NCBI RefSeq assembly: GCF_001613935.1
Contig: NZ_LQCI01000012.1
Span: forward strand, 372,001-436,000
Source of the DNA: Amycolatopsis regifaucium
GTDB lineage: Bacteria; Actinomycetota; Actinomycetes; Mycobacteriales; Pseudonocardiaceae
DNA length: 64,000 bases
Reading direction: 5' to 3'
The notes under the pieces were generated by a model, which ran no database searches, was not told the DNA's origin, and was given only the letters and a program-made list of their open reading frames with translations. The translations under genes and the position numbers were made by a program. The stretch's first letter is position 1; the number at the start of each line of letters is the position of its first letter. This document shows positions 52,741 to 60,906 of the stretch, piece after piece.

Positions 52741-53364
52741 GTGGCGGCGAAGCGCTTGACGCGGGAAGAAAGTCGCGAGCAGACCCGACAGCGCCTGCTC
52801 GCGGCGGCCGCCGAGCTGTTCGCCGAACGCGGGGTCAACGGTACGTCGGTCGAGCAGATCGCCGACCGGGCCGGATTCACGCGAGGTGCCTTCTACGGCA
52901 ACTTCGACGGCAAACACGAGCTGGTCGTCGAACTGCTGCGCCGCCGGACCCAGCGCGAAGCCGAGGAGGTCGCCGCGCTGCGTGCGGGCGTCGGTTCCTT
53001 CGCCGAGATGATGGACCGGCTGCGCGTCTGGAACGTCGAGCGCGCCGAACATCTCGCGGGCTGGTTGACCCTGCGCACCGAACTGGCCCTCTACGCTCTG
53101 CGGAATCCCGAGGCGCGGCCGCTGGTCGGTGAAGGCGAGAAGTCGACACGGGCGTTGCTGGAGGCGTCAGTCAAGACCGAGCTCGCCGCGCGGGGCGTGG
53201 AACCGCCCGCCGAGCCGGCCTTTCTGGCGTTGATCCTGCACGCGCTCGAGGACGGTCTCCTGCTGCAGCGCTTCCTCAGTCCCGAGGGGACCGGTGACGA
53301 GGACGTCGTGGACGCCGTCCAGCTGCTGATGCGCTCGTGGACCGCGCTCAGCCGGTCATCTTGA
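52741..53364 (+). CDS. TetR-family transcription regulator
   Basis: A 207-residue regulator with a TetR HTH at about 10-55 (RLLAAAAELFAERGVNGTSVEQIADRAGFTRGAFYGNFDGKHEL). The C-terminal ligand domain is unassigned. GTG start at 52741. Its end overlaps the end of the convergent second TetR gene by 17 nt. Confidence 0.9.
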   Translation: MAAKRLTREESREQTRQRLLAAAAELFAERGVNGTSVEQIADRAGFTRGAFYGNFDGKHELVVELLRRRTQREAEEVAALRAGVGSFAEMMDRLRVWNVERAEHLAGWLTLRTELALYALRNPEARPLVGEGEKSTRALLEASVKTELAARGVEPPAEPAFLALILHALEDGLLLQRFLSPEGTGDEDVVDAVQLLMRSWTALSRSS

Positions 53365-54055
53365 TCCCGACGAACTCGGCCATCTGACGGGTCCCGTGCG
53401 CGAAGAACGCGTCCGACGGGTCGACGCTGCCGACGTACTGGCCGAACAGCTCGAAGTTGAGCATTCCGAACAGCTGGGTCCAGGCCATGATCAGCCGGGA
53501 CGCCGTCTCCGGGGCCAGGTTGACCCGGAGGATTCCGGTGACGGCGTCGAGCTGGCGCAGTAGTTCGCCGGGCATCTCGCCGACCTCGGTCTCGACACGC
53601 AGGTTCGCGTCGCGCAAAACGGCGACCAATGCGAACGCCACCCGGCCTGCCGGTGCGATGGTGTCCTGCGGAGCCTGGTAGCCGGGGATCGGCGAACCGT
53701 AGATCAGCGCGTACTCGTGCGGATGCGCCTTCGCCCAGGCGCGGACCGCTCGCCAGATCGATTCCCATCGTTCCAGCGGACTCTTCCCTGGGTTGTCGGC
53801 GGCCTCCGCGGTCTCGCCGACGGCGTTGTAGGCGTCGATGATCAGGGCGGTCAGCAGCTGCTCACGGCTGGAGAAGTACCGGTAGAGCGCCGAAGAGACC
53901 ATGCCGAGTTCCCGCGCGACGGCGCGGAGGGAAAGACCGAGCGCGCCGACCTCGGCGAGCTGGCGGCGGGCTTCGTCCTTGATCTCACGGGTGAGTTCGG
54001 CACGGGCGCGTTCACGTGCGGTCTGGGTGGCGGGCACGCGCTCACTGTAGAGCAT
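53348..54055 (-). CDS. TetR-family transcription regulator, likely autorepressor
   Basis: A 235-residue TetR regulator: HTH with EVGALGLSLRAVARELGMVSSALYRYFSSREQLLTALI and a TetR_C domain of the WHG-type (RLIMAWTQLFGMLNFELFGQY). The start is the ATG at 54055 or the GTG at 54037. Two AGAGCGCTGCTCT operators lie in the 98-nt gap to the divergent deazaflavin oxidoreductase gene, so it probably represses both. Confidence 0.9.
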   Translation of the reverse strand: MLYSERVPATQTARERARAELTREIKDEARRQLAEVGALGLSLRAVARELGMVSSALYRYFSSREQLLTALIIDAYNAVGETAEAADNPGKSPLERWESIWRAVRAWAKAHPHEYALIYGSPIPGYQAPQDTIAPAGRVAFALVAVLRDANLRVETEVGEMPGELLRQLDAVTGILRVNLAPETASRLIMAWTQLFGMLNFELFGQYVGSVDPSDAFFAHGTRQMAEFVGIKMTG

Positions 54056-54066
54056 CGCACCTAAAC

Positions 54067-54134
54067 GAGAGCGCTGCTCTTGACGCGGGGCGGCACTCCA
54101 GTGTTCACTGCTCTTAACAGAGAGCGCTGCTCTC
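54067..54134. promoter_or_regulatory. Two TetR-type operators between divergent genes
   Basis: AGAGCGCTGCTCT occurs exactly at 54068-54080 and 54121-54133 (the second extends to GAGAGC-GCT-GCTCTC). A half site GCTCTTAAC lies between. Centres are 53 bp apart, five helical turns, allowing two dimers on one face. TTGACG at 54080-54085 is a possible -35 for the rightward gene. Confidence 0.7.
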
Positions 54135-54153
54135 CCAAACTTCAGGAGCCGAG

Positions 54154-54594
54154 ATGACCGCCCCCCGCTATCTCAAGCCCGCCAAGGCGACCAGCGCGTT
54201 CAACGAGTTCGTGCTCAAGCTGACGAAGCTCGGCGTCAGTGTGTTCGGCAGCCGGGTCCTCTCGATCCGCGGTCGCAAAAGCGGGGAACTTCGCTCGGTG
54301 CCGGTCAACCTGCTGAAGCTGCACGGCGAGCGTTACCTGGTCGCGCCGCGCGGCGTCACGCAGTGGGTGCGGAACCTGCGCGTGGCGGGGGAAGGGCAAC
54401 TCAGCGTCGGGCGCCGCACCGAGACGTTCAGCTTCACCGAACTCACCGACGACGAGAAGCCCGAGATCCTGCGCGCTTACCTCAAGCGCTGGAAGTTCGA
54501 GGTGGGTGTGTTCTTCGACGGTGTCGACGCGAAGGCGTCCGACGAAAAGCTGCGGGAGATCGCGCCCGGCTACCCGATCTTCAAGATCCGCTGA
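54154..54594 (+). CDS. Deazaflavin (F420)-dependent nitroreductase-family protein
   Basis: A 146-residue split-barrel protein of the Ddn family. Typical tracts: LSIRGRKSGELRSVPVNLL (F420 phosphate contact), LVAPRGVTQWVRNLRVAGEGQL. It would reduce quinones or nitro compounds with reduced F420. ATG at 54154, preceded by AGGAGC. Its promoter region carries the AGAGCGCTGCTCT operators, so an exogenous inducer is likely. Confidence 0.88.
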   Translation: MTAPRYLKPAKATSAFNEFVLKLTKLGVSVFGSRVLSIRGRKSGELRSVPVNLLKLHGERYLVAPRGVTQWVRNLRVAGEGQLSVGRRTETFSFTELTDDEKPEILRAYLKRWKFEVGVFFDGVDAKASDEKLREIAPGYPIFKIR

Positions 54595-54608
54595 CGCTTT
54601 GCCCGGGT

Positions 54609-54637
54609 GAAGTACCTGAAGGGGGCCATCATGTACT
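54609..54637. repeat. Eroded family A element
   Basis: AGTACCTGA (54611-54619) and TCATGTACT (54629-54637) are arms with one mismatch, around AGGGGGCCA. These are the outer arms and inner right half of the 8328-8394 element with the middle lost. It lies between convergent genes, like the two intact copies. Confidence 0.55.
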
Positions 54638-54669
54638 GGGGAAGGTGCGAAGGCCGAGGAGACCGGCCA

Positions 54670-54876
54670 CTACCGGGCTCGTCCGCCATGCCTGCTCCGC
54701 CGGGCGGTGGCCGCCACCAGCACCACCCCGACCAGGAACGCGACGAGTCCGATCAGGAACCACAGCTTCTGCCCGGTCATGAAGCTGCCGGTCAGCACGC
54801 CGGCGCCCTGAAGCACCCACACGCCGCCCACCAGTAGGAACACCAGTCCGATCGTGAGCGTGATCCAGCGCTTCAT
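54670..54876 (-). CDS. Small two-helix membrane protein
   Basis: A 68-residue protein with two membrane helices (about 4-24 and 36-56) and a basic C-terminus (ARRSRHGGRAR). GGGGAGC precedes the ATG at 54876. It lies 66 nt downstream of the NarL-type response regulator on the same strand. Function unknown. Confidence 0.72.
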   Translation of the reverse strand: MKRWITLTIGLVFLLVGGVWVLQGAGVLTGSFMTGQKLWFLIGLVAFLVGVVLVAATARRSRHGGRAR

Positions 54877-54942
54877 TCGCAGCTCCCCGCCTCGTCGTAC
54901 CTGCGGCGATTCTGTCACCGGCGGCCGCGTCCGGCGAACCGA

Positions 54943-55599
54943 TCACCGGTCGCCGACGAGACCGTTGCGGTAGGCGTAGACGACGGCGTGCACCCTGTCC
55001 CGCAGCCCCAGCTTCGCCAGGATCCGGGAAACGTGCGTCTTCACCGTCTCTTCGCCGACGTGCAGATGCGCGGCGATTTCCGCGTTGCTGGAGGCGTCGG
55101 CGACCAGCAGGAGGACCTCGCGTTCGCGGGAGGTGAGCCGTTCCAGCTCCGCCGGTTCGGCGGCGACGGGTTCGATGCTGGTGGCGAAGGTCGACACCAG
55201 CCGCCGGGTCACCGTCGGGTCGATCAGCGCGTCGCCGCGTGCGGCCACCCGCATGGCGGAGACGAGTTCTTCGGGTGCGAGGCTCTTCAACAGGAATCCG
55301 CTCGCGCCGGCCCGCAGCGCGCGGTAGACGTACTCGTCGGAGTCGTAGGTCGTCAGCACGAGGACGCGGGTGTCGTTGCCTGGTGCGGACATGATCGCCT
55401 CGGTCGCGGCCAGACCGTCCAGTTTGGGCATCCGGACGTCGAGTACCGCGACGTCCGGGCGCAGCGACGCCGCCTGGGCGACGGCCTCGCGTCCGTCCGC
55501 GGCCTCGCCGACGCACTCGAAGTCCGCCTGGGTGTCCAGTACCGCGCGCATCCCGGACCGGAACATCGCGTGGTCGTCCGCCAGCAGAACCCGGATCAC
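54943..55599 (-). CDS. NarL/LuxR-type response regulator
   Basis: A 218-residue response regulator: receiver domain with phospho-acceptor aspartate in VAVLDVRMPKLDG and acidic pocket in VLLADDHAMFR, plus a C-terminal LuxR HTH (LTSREREVLLLVADASSNAEIAAHLHVGEETVKTHV). It is translated from an ATGA overlap with the upstream histidine kinase and is its partner. Confidence 0.94.
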   Translation of the reverse strand: MIRVLLADDHAMFRSGMRAVLDTQADFECVGEAADGREAVAQAASLRPDVAVLDVRMPKLDGLAATEAIMSAPGNDTRVLVLTTYDSDEYVYRALRAGASGFLLKSLAPEELVSAMRVAARGDALIDPTVTRRLVSTFATSIEPVAAEPAELERLTSREREVLLLVADASSNAEIAAHLHVGEETVKTHVSRILAKLGLRDRVHAVVYAYRNGLVGDR

Positions 55600-56771
55600 T
55601 CAGCCTCCAAAGGAAATCCGACTCGAACCCGCCAATGCCGCCCGTCGTCCAGCGGCCCGCATTCCGCGTGCCCGCCGAACAACGCCACGCGCTGCCTGAT
55701 CCCGGCGAGACCGCGTTTCGTCGACTCGGCCGACGAGCCACCGCTCGGACGGCCGATCTCGTTCGTGATGGTGAGGACGACCTCGGTCTGCCGGTAGGCG
55801 AGGTCGATCTCCACGACGCTGTCCAACCCGTGCCGGAGCGCGTTCGTCAGCGCCTCCTGGGCGATGCGGTACAGCGCGATGTCCACCGAGCCAGGCAGTT
55901 CGCGCGGTCCACCGTGACTGGTCATCCGCGTCGGAAGTCCGGCGATGCGGAGGTTTTCGAGCAGCTCGTCGAGATTGTCCAGCCCCGGCTGCCGCTGCGC
56001 GTCTCCATTCTCCTTGCCGTGCAACAGATCCAGCAGGCGGCGGAGATCGGCCATCGCGGCCCGGCTCGACGATTCGACGGCGGAGAGCGAACGACGGACG
56101 ACGGGTTCGCCGTCCGGCAAACCGAGCCGGGCGGCCCCGGCGTGCACGCCGATCGCGCTGACGTGATGGGAGATCACGTCGTGCAGATCCCTGGCGATCG
56201 TCGTGCGCTCTTCGATGACGGCACGGCGCACCGCCTCGGTTTCGTGCTGCTGCCGCTGGTCCTCGGCGCGTTGAAGATCGGCGATGTAGGCGCGCCGCGC
56301 GGTCGTGTAGCGGCCGACCATCCACGGGAGCAGGCCGCTCACGCCGACGTCGATGATCAGCAACCGCCAGTCCCGGTCGCCGCGGTCGACCGGGATGAGG
56401 TTGCAGGCGACGAGCCCGGCGAGCATCGTCGCCAGCGAGGCCAGCGCGGGTTCGGCCGACAGCCAGGCACCCGCGCGGTATCCCGCGATCAGCACGCCCG
56501 CGTTGGTGGCCTGCAGGTAGTGGTCGTAGGGGAACAGCAGCAGCGGCGCGGCGACGAGCAACGCGGCGTGCGCGGCCGAAACCCAGCCGGAATACCGTGA
56601 CGGCCCGGCGAGGGCGGCGTTGGCGAGGATCCCGCCGAGCAGCACCACCCACGCCTGCCAGCCGAGGGAGAGCGGCGGCCCGCCGATGAGGAACAGTCCC
56701 GCGTCGGCGACCAGGCAGACGGCCGCGACCGCATAAGCCTGTCTGGCCAACGAACCGCTGATGTCCCGCAC
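55596..56771 (-). CDS. HisKA_3-type sensor histidine kinase
   Basis: A 391-residue kinase with about five N-terminal membrane helices (1-150) and no large extracellular loop, so it probably senses a membrane signal. The phosphorylated histidine is in IARDLHDVISHHVSA, followed by a HATPase_c domain (IAQEALTNALRHG, GLAGIRQRVALFGG). It overlaps the regulator gene by 4 nt. GTG start at 56771; the gap to the divergent P-loop gene is 52 nt. Confidence 0.9.
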   Translation of the reverse strand: MRDISGSLARQAYAVAAVCLVADAGLFLIGGPPLSLGWQAWVVLLGGILANAALAGPSRYSGWVSAAHAALLVAAPLLLFPYDHYLQATNAGVLIAGYRAGAWLSAEPALASLATMLAGLVACNLIPVDRGDRDWRLLIIDVGVSGLLPWMVGRYTTARRAYIADLQRAEDQRQQHETEAVRRAVIEERTTIARDLHDVISHHVSAIGVHAGAARLGLPDGEPVVRRSLSAVESSSRAAMADLRRLLDLLHGKENGDAQRQPGLDNLDELLENLRIAGLPTRMTSHGGPRELPGSVDIALYRIAQEALTNALRHGLDSVVEIDLAYRQTEVVLTITNEIGRPSGGSSAESTKRGLAGIRQRVALFGGHAECGPLDDGRHWRVRVGFPLEAE

Positions 56772-56823
56772 GCGCCCAACTCTGCCCTATTTCGGTGGAC
56801 AGGGGTTCATAAGATCGAAAGCC

Positions 56824-57897
56824 ATGGGGACCGCCAAGACGCCCGTGCTCTGGACGACAGGGGCACCGGGTGCCGGGAAATCGACCACCGCGTGGGGTTT
56901 GTACACGCGCATCGTGGCATCGGGCGGCAACGTCGCGTACGTCGACATCGACCAGCTCGGGCTGATCGGCCCGCCGCCGGGCGGCGGCGAAGCCGCGCAC
57001 ACGATCAAGGCGGCCAACCTGCTGCGGGTGCTGGAGATCCTGCGCCACCGGGGCACCGCGCAGGTCGTCGTGTCCGGGGTGGTGGACCCCGAAAACGGTG
57101 TCGAGTCACCTTTCGAAGGCCGCGACTTCGACCTCACGCTCGTCCGGCTGACCTGCGAGCGCGACGAACTGCGGAGCCGTTTCCTCGGCCGCGGTTCACC
57201 AGCCGAGGCGCTGCCCGACCTTTTCGCGGTGGCCGACGCCTACGACCGCACCGGTTTCGGCGAGGAGATGGACACGACCGGCCAGCGCCCCGAAGAGACC
57301 GTGGAGGCCCTGTTCCGGCGCTGCGTCGTGGCCGACGGGCCGGTCCGGCGGCCGGCCCCGGTGGAGCCTGCGCCCGGGCTCGTGACCGTGGTGACCGGTC
57401 CGACGGCGGTCGGCAAGTCGACGGCCGCGTGGCGGGTGCTGCGGGACTTCTGGCAGCAGGAGACGCCGGTCGCCTACGTCGACCTCGCGCAGCTCGGGTT
57501 CGCCCATCCCGGCCCGGATCCGGCGTTGGAGGCGGCGAACCTCGCGGCACTCTGGCGCGGCTACCGCGACGCGGGAGCGCGGCGGCTTCTCGTCGTGGCC
57601 AGGGAATTCCGCCCGGAGCACCGCCGGGTCTTCGAGGAGGTCACCGTCGTCCATCTCGACGCGGACGCCGCGACGCTCGCCGAACGCGTCCGGCTCCGGG
57701 CCGACGGCGACTCCGCGCTGCTGGCAGGTGACGAACTCCGTGGCGCGCCACCCGGTGTGCGGGACCGGGTGGCCGCCCGCGCGGCCACCGAGGCGGAGCG
57801 GATGCGGGCGTCCCGCGGTGACCGCGTCGTCCTCGATACCTCCGGACAAGAGCCCGCCGAGACGGCCGCCGCCCTGCTCGCCGCCGTGCGTCAGTAG
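56824..57897 (+). CDS. Tandem P-loop NTPase/kinase-like protein
   Basis: A 357-residue protein made of two related P-loop domains. The first has GAPGAGKSTTAWGLY (about 13-27) and AYVDIDQLGLIGPP; the second GPTAVGKSTAAWRVL (about 197-211) and AYVDLAQLGFAHPG. Each continues with an ANL helix (KAANLLRVLEIL / EAANLAALWRGY). The two halves are clearly duplicates. The fold resembles chloramphenicol phosphotransferase or other small-molecule kinases (AAA_33-like), but no substrate motif is recognised. The ATG at 56824 was chosen over the longer frame at 56761. Confidence 0.75.
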   Translation: MGTAKTPVLWTTGAPGAGKSTTAWGLYTRIVASGGNVAYVDIDQLGLIGPPPGGGEAAHTIKAANLLRVLEILRHRGTAQVVVSGVVDPENGVESPFEGRDFDLTLVRLTCERDELRSRFLGRGSPAEALPDLFAVADAYDRTGFGEEMDTTGQRPEETVEALFRRCVVADGPVRRPAPVEPAPGLVTVVTGPTAVGKSTAAWRVLRDFWQQETPVAYVDLAQLGFAHPGPDPALEAANLAALWRGYRDAGARRLLVVAREFRPEHRRVFEEVTVVHLDADAATLAERVRLRADGDSALLAGDELRGAPPGVRDRVAARAATEAERMRASRGDRVVLDTSGQEPAETAAALLAAVRQ

Positions 57898-58514
57898 CCG
57901 GGGCGCGGACCGCCCTGACCCGGCTGGCCCTGCTGTCCTTGTCCCGGCTGGCCGCCGGTCTGACCGCGTTGGTTCTGCCCGGCCTTTCCGATGGTCGTCG
58001 CCGTCGCGGTCTGCCCGGAGACCTTGGCGGTCACCGTCACCGTCTCGCCCGTCTTGGGGTCGCCGGTTTTCCGTGTCGACGCGTCGATCGTGTAGACCTG
58101 CTTGTAGCCGTCTTTGCTGGTCAGGCTGACGGACGTCGCGCTGATCTCGGTGATCTCGCCGGTCTGCACCCGCTCGGTGTGGTAACCGCCCTTGCCGTCC
58201 GGGACGACGAAGTCGCCGTGCAGCGTGTCACGCGGCATGCCCCCGCCGGGGCCGATCATCACCCGGCCACCGCCGGGGCCGCCCATCATCCCGCCCTGAG
58301 CCCGTTCCGCGCCGTTCGCGACGGTTCCCGCCCAGATCGCGGCTCCACCGCCGGCGGCGAGCACCACCGCCACCCCGGCCGCGACCGCGGTCTTGCGGCC
58401 CGACCACGTTTTCTTGGGGGTGCGGGGCGGGACGGGCGCGCCCCAGGCGGCGGTTTCCCCCGTCGCGGGCTCGGTGGGCCCCGCGGGCTCACCGGGTTTG
58501 GTCGGTTCGGTCAT
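57891..58514 (-). CDS. Membrane-anchored DUF5666-like protein
   Basis: A 207-residue protein: Pro/Thr-rich cytoplasmic start, one membrane helix (about 46-66), a Gly/Met-rich spacer, a beta-barrel-like domain (HTERVQTGEITEISATSVSLTSKDGYKQVYTI) and a Gly/Gln/Pro-rich tail. Part of the domain resembles DUF5666. It is divergent from the OmpR-type regulator and shares its mirrored CACAG promoter, so it is probably a direct target of that two-component system. Ends convergently with the P-loop gene by 7-nt overlap. Confidence 0.72.
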   Translation of the reverse strand: MTEPTKPGEPAGPTEPATGETAAWGAPVPPRTPKKTWSGRKTAVAAGVAVVLAAGGGAAIWAGTVANGAERAQGGMMGGPGGGRVMIGPGGGMPRDTLHGDFVVPDGKGGYHTERVQTGEITEISATSVSLTSKDGYKQVYTIDASTRKTGDPKTGETVTVTAKVSGQTATATTIGKAGQNQRGQTGGQPGQGQQGQPGQGGPRPGY

Positions 58515-58560
58515 CTGGTCGCCTCCGTGTACTCGGTTGCGGCCATGCTCGGCGCCGACG

Positions 58561-58650
58561 CTGTGCGGAAGCTGTGCCGGCCGTGGGCACGCGCTGTGAT
58601 TCCGCCCCGGCCGGGTGATCGTTCACAGGAAACGCACAGGCCGGACACAG
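58561..58650. promoter_or_regulatory. Mirrored 11-bp CACAG repeat arrays in divergent promoter
   Basis: On the plus strand CACAG occurs at 58624, 58635 and 58646, exactly 11 nt apart. On the minus strand CACAG (plus-strand CTGTG at 58561, 58572 and 58594) repeats at 11 and 22 nt. Each array points to the gene it precedes. Direct repeats on an 11-bp period are the binding pattern of OmpR-family regulators, and such a regulator is the gene at 58684. Confidence 0.65.
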
Positions 58651-58683
58651 CAAAGCCTCAACGGTGGCGCCCACGATGGCAGC

Positions 58684-59433
58684 ATGACCAGTGTGAACGT
58701 CCCTTCGTCAGGTTCCGCGAAGGCAGGCTTGCGCCGTGCCGACGGCAGCCCCGTGCGGGTGCTGGTGGTCGATGACGAGGCGACGTTGTCCGAACTCGTG
58801 TCGATGGCCCTGCGCATGGAGGGCTGGGACATCCGCACCGCCGCCGACGGCACCGAGGCGGTCCGGGTCGCCAGGGAGTTCCGGCCGGACGCGGTGGTAC
58901 TGGACGTCATGCTGCCGGACCTGACCGGCCTGGAGGTGCTGCGCCGCCTGCGTTCCGAGGTGCCGAACCTGCCGGTGCTGTTCCTGACCGCGAAGGACGC
59001 GGTGGAGGACCGGATCGCCGGGCTCACCGCGGGCGGCGACGACTACGTCACCAAACCGTTCAGCCTGGAGGAGGTCGCGCTGCGGTTGCGCGCGCTGCTG
59101 CGCCGCGCGGGCGGGGTCGCCGGGCCGAGCGGTTCGACGCTGGTCGTCGGCGACCTGACGCTCGACGAGGACAGCCGCGAGGTGCACCGCGGCGGTGATC
59201 TCGTGCCGCTGACGGCGACCGAATTCGAACTGCTGCGCTATCTCATGCGCAATCCGAAGCGGGTGCTGTCGAAGGCGCAGATCCTGGACCGGGTGTGGAG
59301 CTACGACTTCGGCGGCCAGGCCAACATCGTCGAACTGTACATTTCCTACCTCCGCAAGAAGATCGACGCCGACCGGGAACCGATGATCCACACGATGCGC
59401 GGCGCCGGGTATGTCCTCAAGCCCGCGGGCTAG
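58684..59433 (+). CDS. OmpR-family response regulator
   Basis: A 249-residue response regulator. The receiver (about 25-140) has VLVVDDEA, the phospho-acceptor in VVLDVMLPDLTG and KPFSLEEV; the winged helix (150-245) ends HTMRGAGYVLKPAG. It resembles the TrcR/TcrA group. The ATG at 58684 is preferred to the upstream 58615, which lies within the operator repeats. It overlaps its kinase by 23 nt. Probably autoregulated through the CACAG arrays. Confidence 0.92.
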   Translation: MTSVNVPSSGSAKAGLRRADGSPVRVLVVDDEATLSELVSMALRMEGWDIRTAADGTEAVRVAREFRPDAVVLDVMLPDLTGLEVLRRLRSEVPNLPVLFLTAKDAVEDRIAGLTAGGDDYVTKPFSLEEVALRLRALLRRAGGVAGPSGSTLVVGDLTLDEDSREVHRGGDLVPLTATEFELLRYLMRNPKRVLSKAQILDRVWSYDFGGQANIVELYISYLRKKIDADREPMIHTMRGAGYVLKPAG

Positions 59434-60895
59434 GCGGCCTTGGTCCCTGCGACGGCGGCTGATCGCACAGGTCGCGGGGCTGCTCGCGCTCGTCTGCCTG
59501 GTGGTGGGCGTGGTGACCGAACTGGCGTTGCGGGACTTCCTGTTCGGCCAGCTCGACGCGAGGATCGCCGAGACCAGTGAACGCGCCAGTCGTCCGCCAC
59601 CGACGGGCCGTCCAGGCGGCGACGGGGTTCCGGAAGGCCTGCGCGCCTACGGCCAGAGCACCGGTTCGTTGTTCGTGAACGTGTATCCGGACGGGCGCGT
59701 GCTCGCGGCGGTGCTGCGCTCCAGCTACGACGCGAAGGTCGCCCACCCGTTCCCGCACGACGAAATCACGCGGACGCAGATCGACACCCTGGTGCGGACG
59801 CGGCCGGGGAGCGAACCGCGCGACGTGGATCTCGGGTCGCTCGGGGAGTACCGGGTGGTGGCGAAGGCGACGCCCGGCGGCGGGATCGCGGTCACCGGAC
59901 TGCCGACCAAAGAGGTCACCGACACTCTGTGGAACCTGGGGTTCATCTTCGGCGGGGTCGCCGTCGGCGGCATCCTGCTGGCCGGCGCGCTCGGCGCGGT
60001 GACCGTCCGGCGCACCATGCAACCCCTCGACCGGCTGGCCGCCACCGCGACCAGGGTCGCCGAACTCCCGTTGGACCGCGGCGAGGTCGCGCTGTCCGAA
60101 CGAGTGTCCGAAGTAGACACTGATCCGCGGACCGAGGTAGGCAAGGTCGGGTTCGCGCTCAACCGCATGCTGGGGCATATCGCCGCCGCGTTGTCCGCGC
60201 GCCAGGCCAGTGAGAGCCGGGTGCGCCGGTTCGTCGCGGACGCCAGCCACGAACTGCGGACACCGCTCGCGGCCATCCGCGGCTACGCGGAACTCACCCG
60301 GCGCTCCACCTCCGAGGTGCCACCGGACATCGCGTTCGCGATGGGGCGGGTGGAGTCGGAATCCACGCGGATGACCGGTCTCGTCGAGGATCTGCTGCTG
60401 CTCGCGCGCCTCGATTCCGGCCGTCCGGTGGTGCACGAGCCGGTCGATCTCTCCCGGCTGGTCGCGGACGCCGTCGCCGACGCGCACGTTTCCGGGCCGG
60501 AACACAAGTGGCGGCTGGAAGTCCCGCCCGAACCGATCACCGTCCTCGGTGACGCGGGTCAGCTGCACCAGGTGGTGAGCAACCTGCTCGGCAACGCGCG
60601 CACGCACACCCCCGCGGGCACCGAGGTCACCACTTCTCTATCCACAGTGGACTCCATGGTGACACTGTCCATTGTCGACACCGGGCCGGGGATCCCGCCG
60701 GAGATCCTCCCGGACGTGTTCGAACGGTTCGCCCGCGGCGACGATTCCCGCTCGCGGGCGGCAGGCAGCACCGGACTCGGATTGGCCATCGTCGCGGCCG
60801 TGGTCGCCGCGCACGGCGGGCAGGTGGGGGTGGCCGGCCGTCCGGGGCGGACCGAGTTCCGGGTCCGGTTCCGGGCCGCCCCCGCCCAGGGTTGA
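59411..60895 (+). CDS. Sensor histidine kinase (HAMP-HisKA type)
   Basis: A 494-residue kinase with two membrane helices (about 16-38 and 175-195) around a 135-residue extracytoplasmic sensor, a HAMP domain, HisKA with ASHELRTPLAAIRGYAEL, and HATPase_c (NLLGNARTHTPAG, DTGPGIPPE, STGLGLAIV). The partner is the regulator just upstream, with which it overlaps by 23 nt. It starts at the ATG at 59411 and ends 12 nt from the convergent threonine dehydratase gene. Confidence 0.93.
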   Translation: MSSSPRARRPWSLRRRLIAQVAGLLALVCLVVGVVTELALRDFLFGQLDARIAETSERASRPPPTGRPGGDGVPEGLRAYGQSTGSLFVNVYPDGRVLAAVLRSSYDAKVAHPFPHDEITRTQIDTLVRTRPGSEPRDVDLGSLGEYRVVAKATPGGGIAVTGLPTKEVTDTLWNLGFIFGGVAVGGILLAGALGAVTVRRTMQPLDRLAATATRVAELPLDRGEVALSERVSEVDTDPRTEVGKVGFALNRMLGHIAAALSARQASESRVRRFVADASHELRTPLAAIRGYAELTRRSTSEVPPDIAFAMGRVESESTRMTGLVEDLLLLARLDSGRPVVHEPVDLSRLVADAVADAHVSGPEHKWRLEVPPEPITVLGDAGQLHQVVSNLLGNARTHTPAGTEVTTSLSTVDSMVTLSIVDTGPGIPPEILPDVFERFARGDDSRSRAAGSTGLGLAIVAAVVAAHGGQVGVAGRPGRTEFRVRFRAAPAQG

Positions 60896-60906
60896 TCAGC
60901 GCTGAT

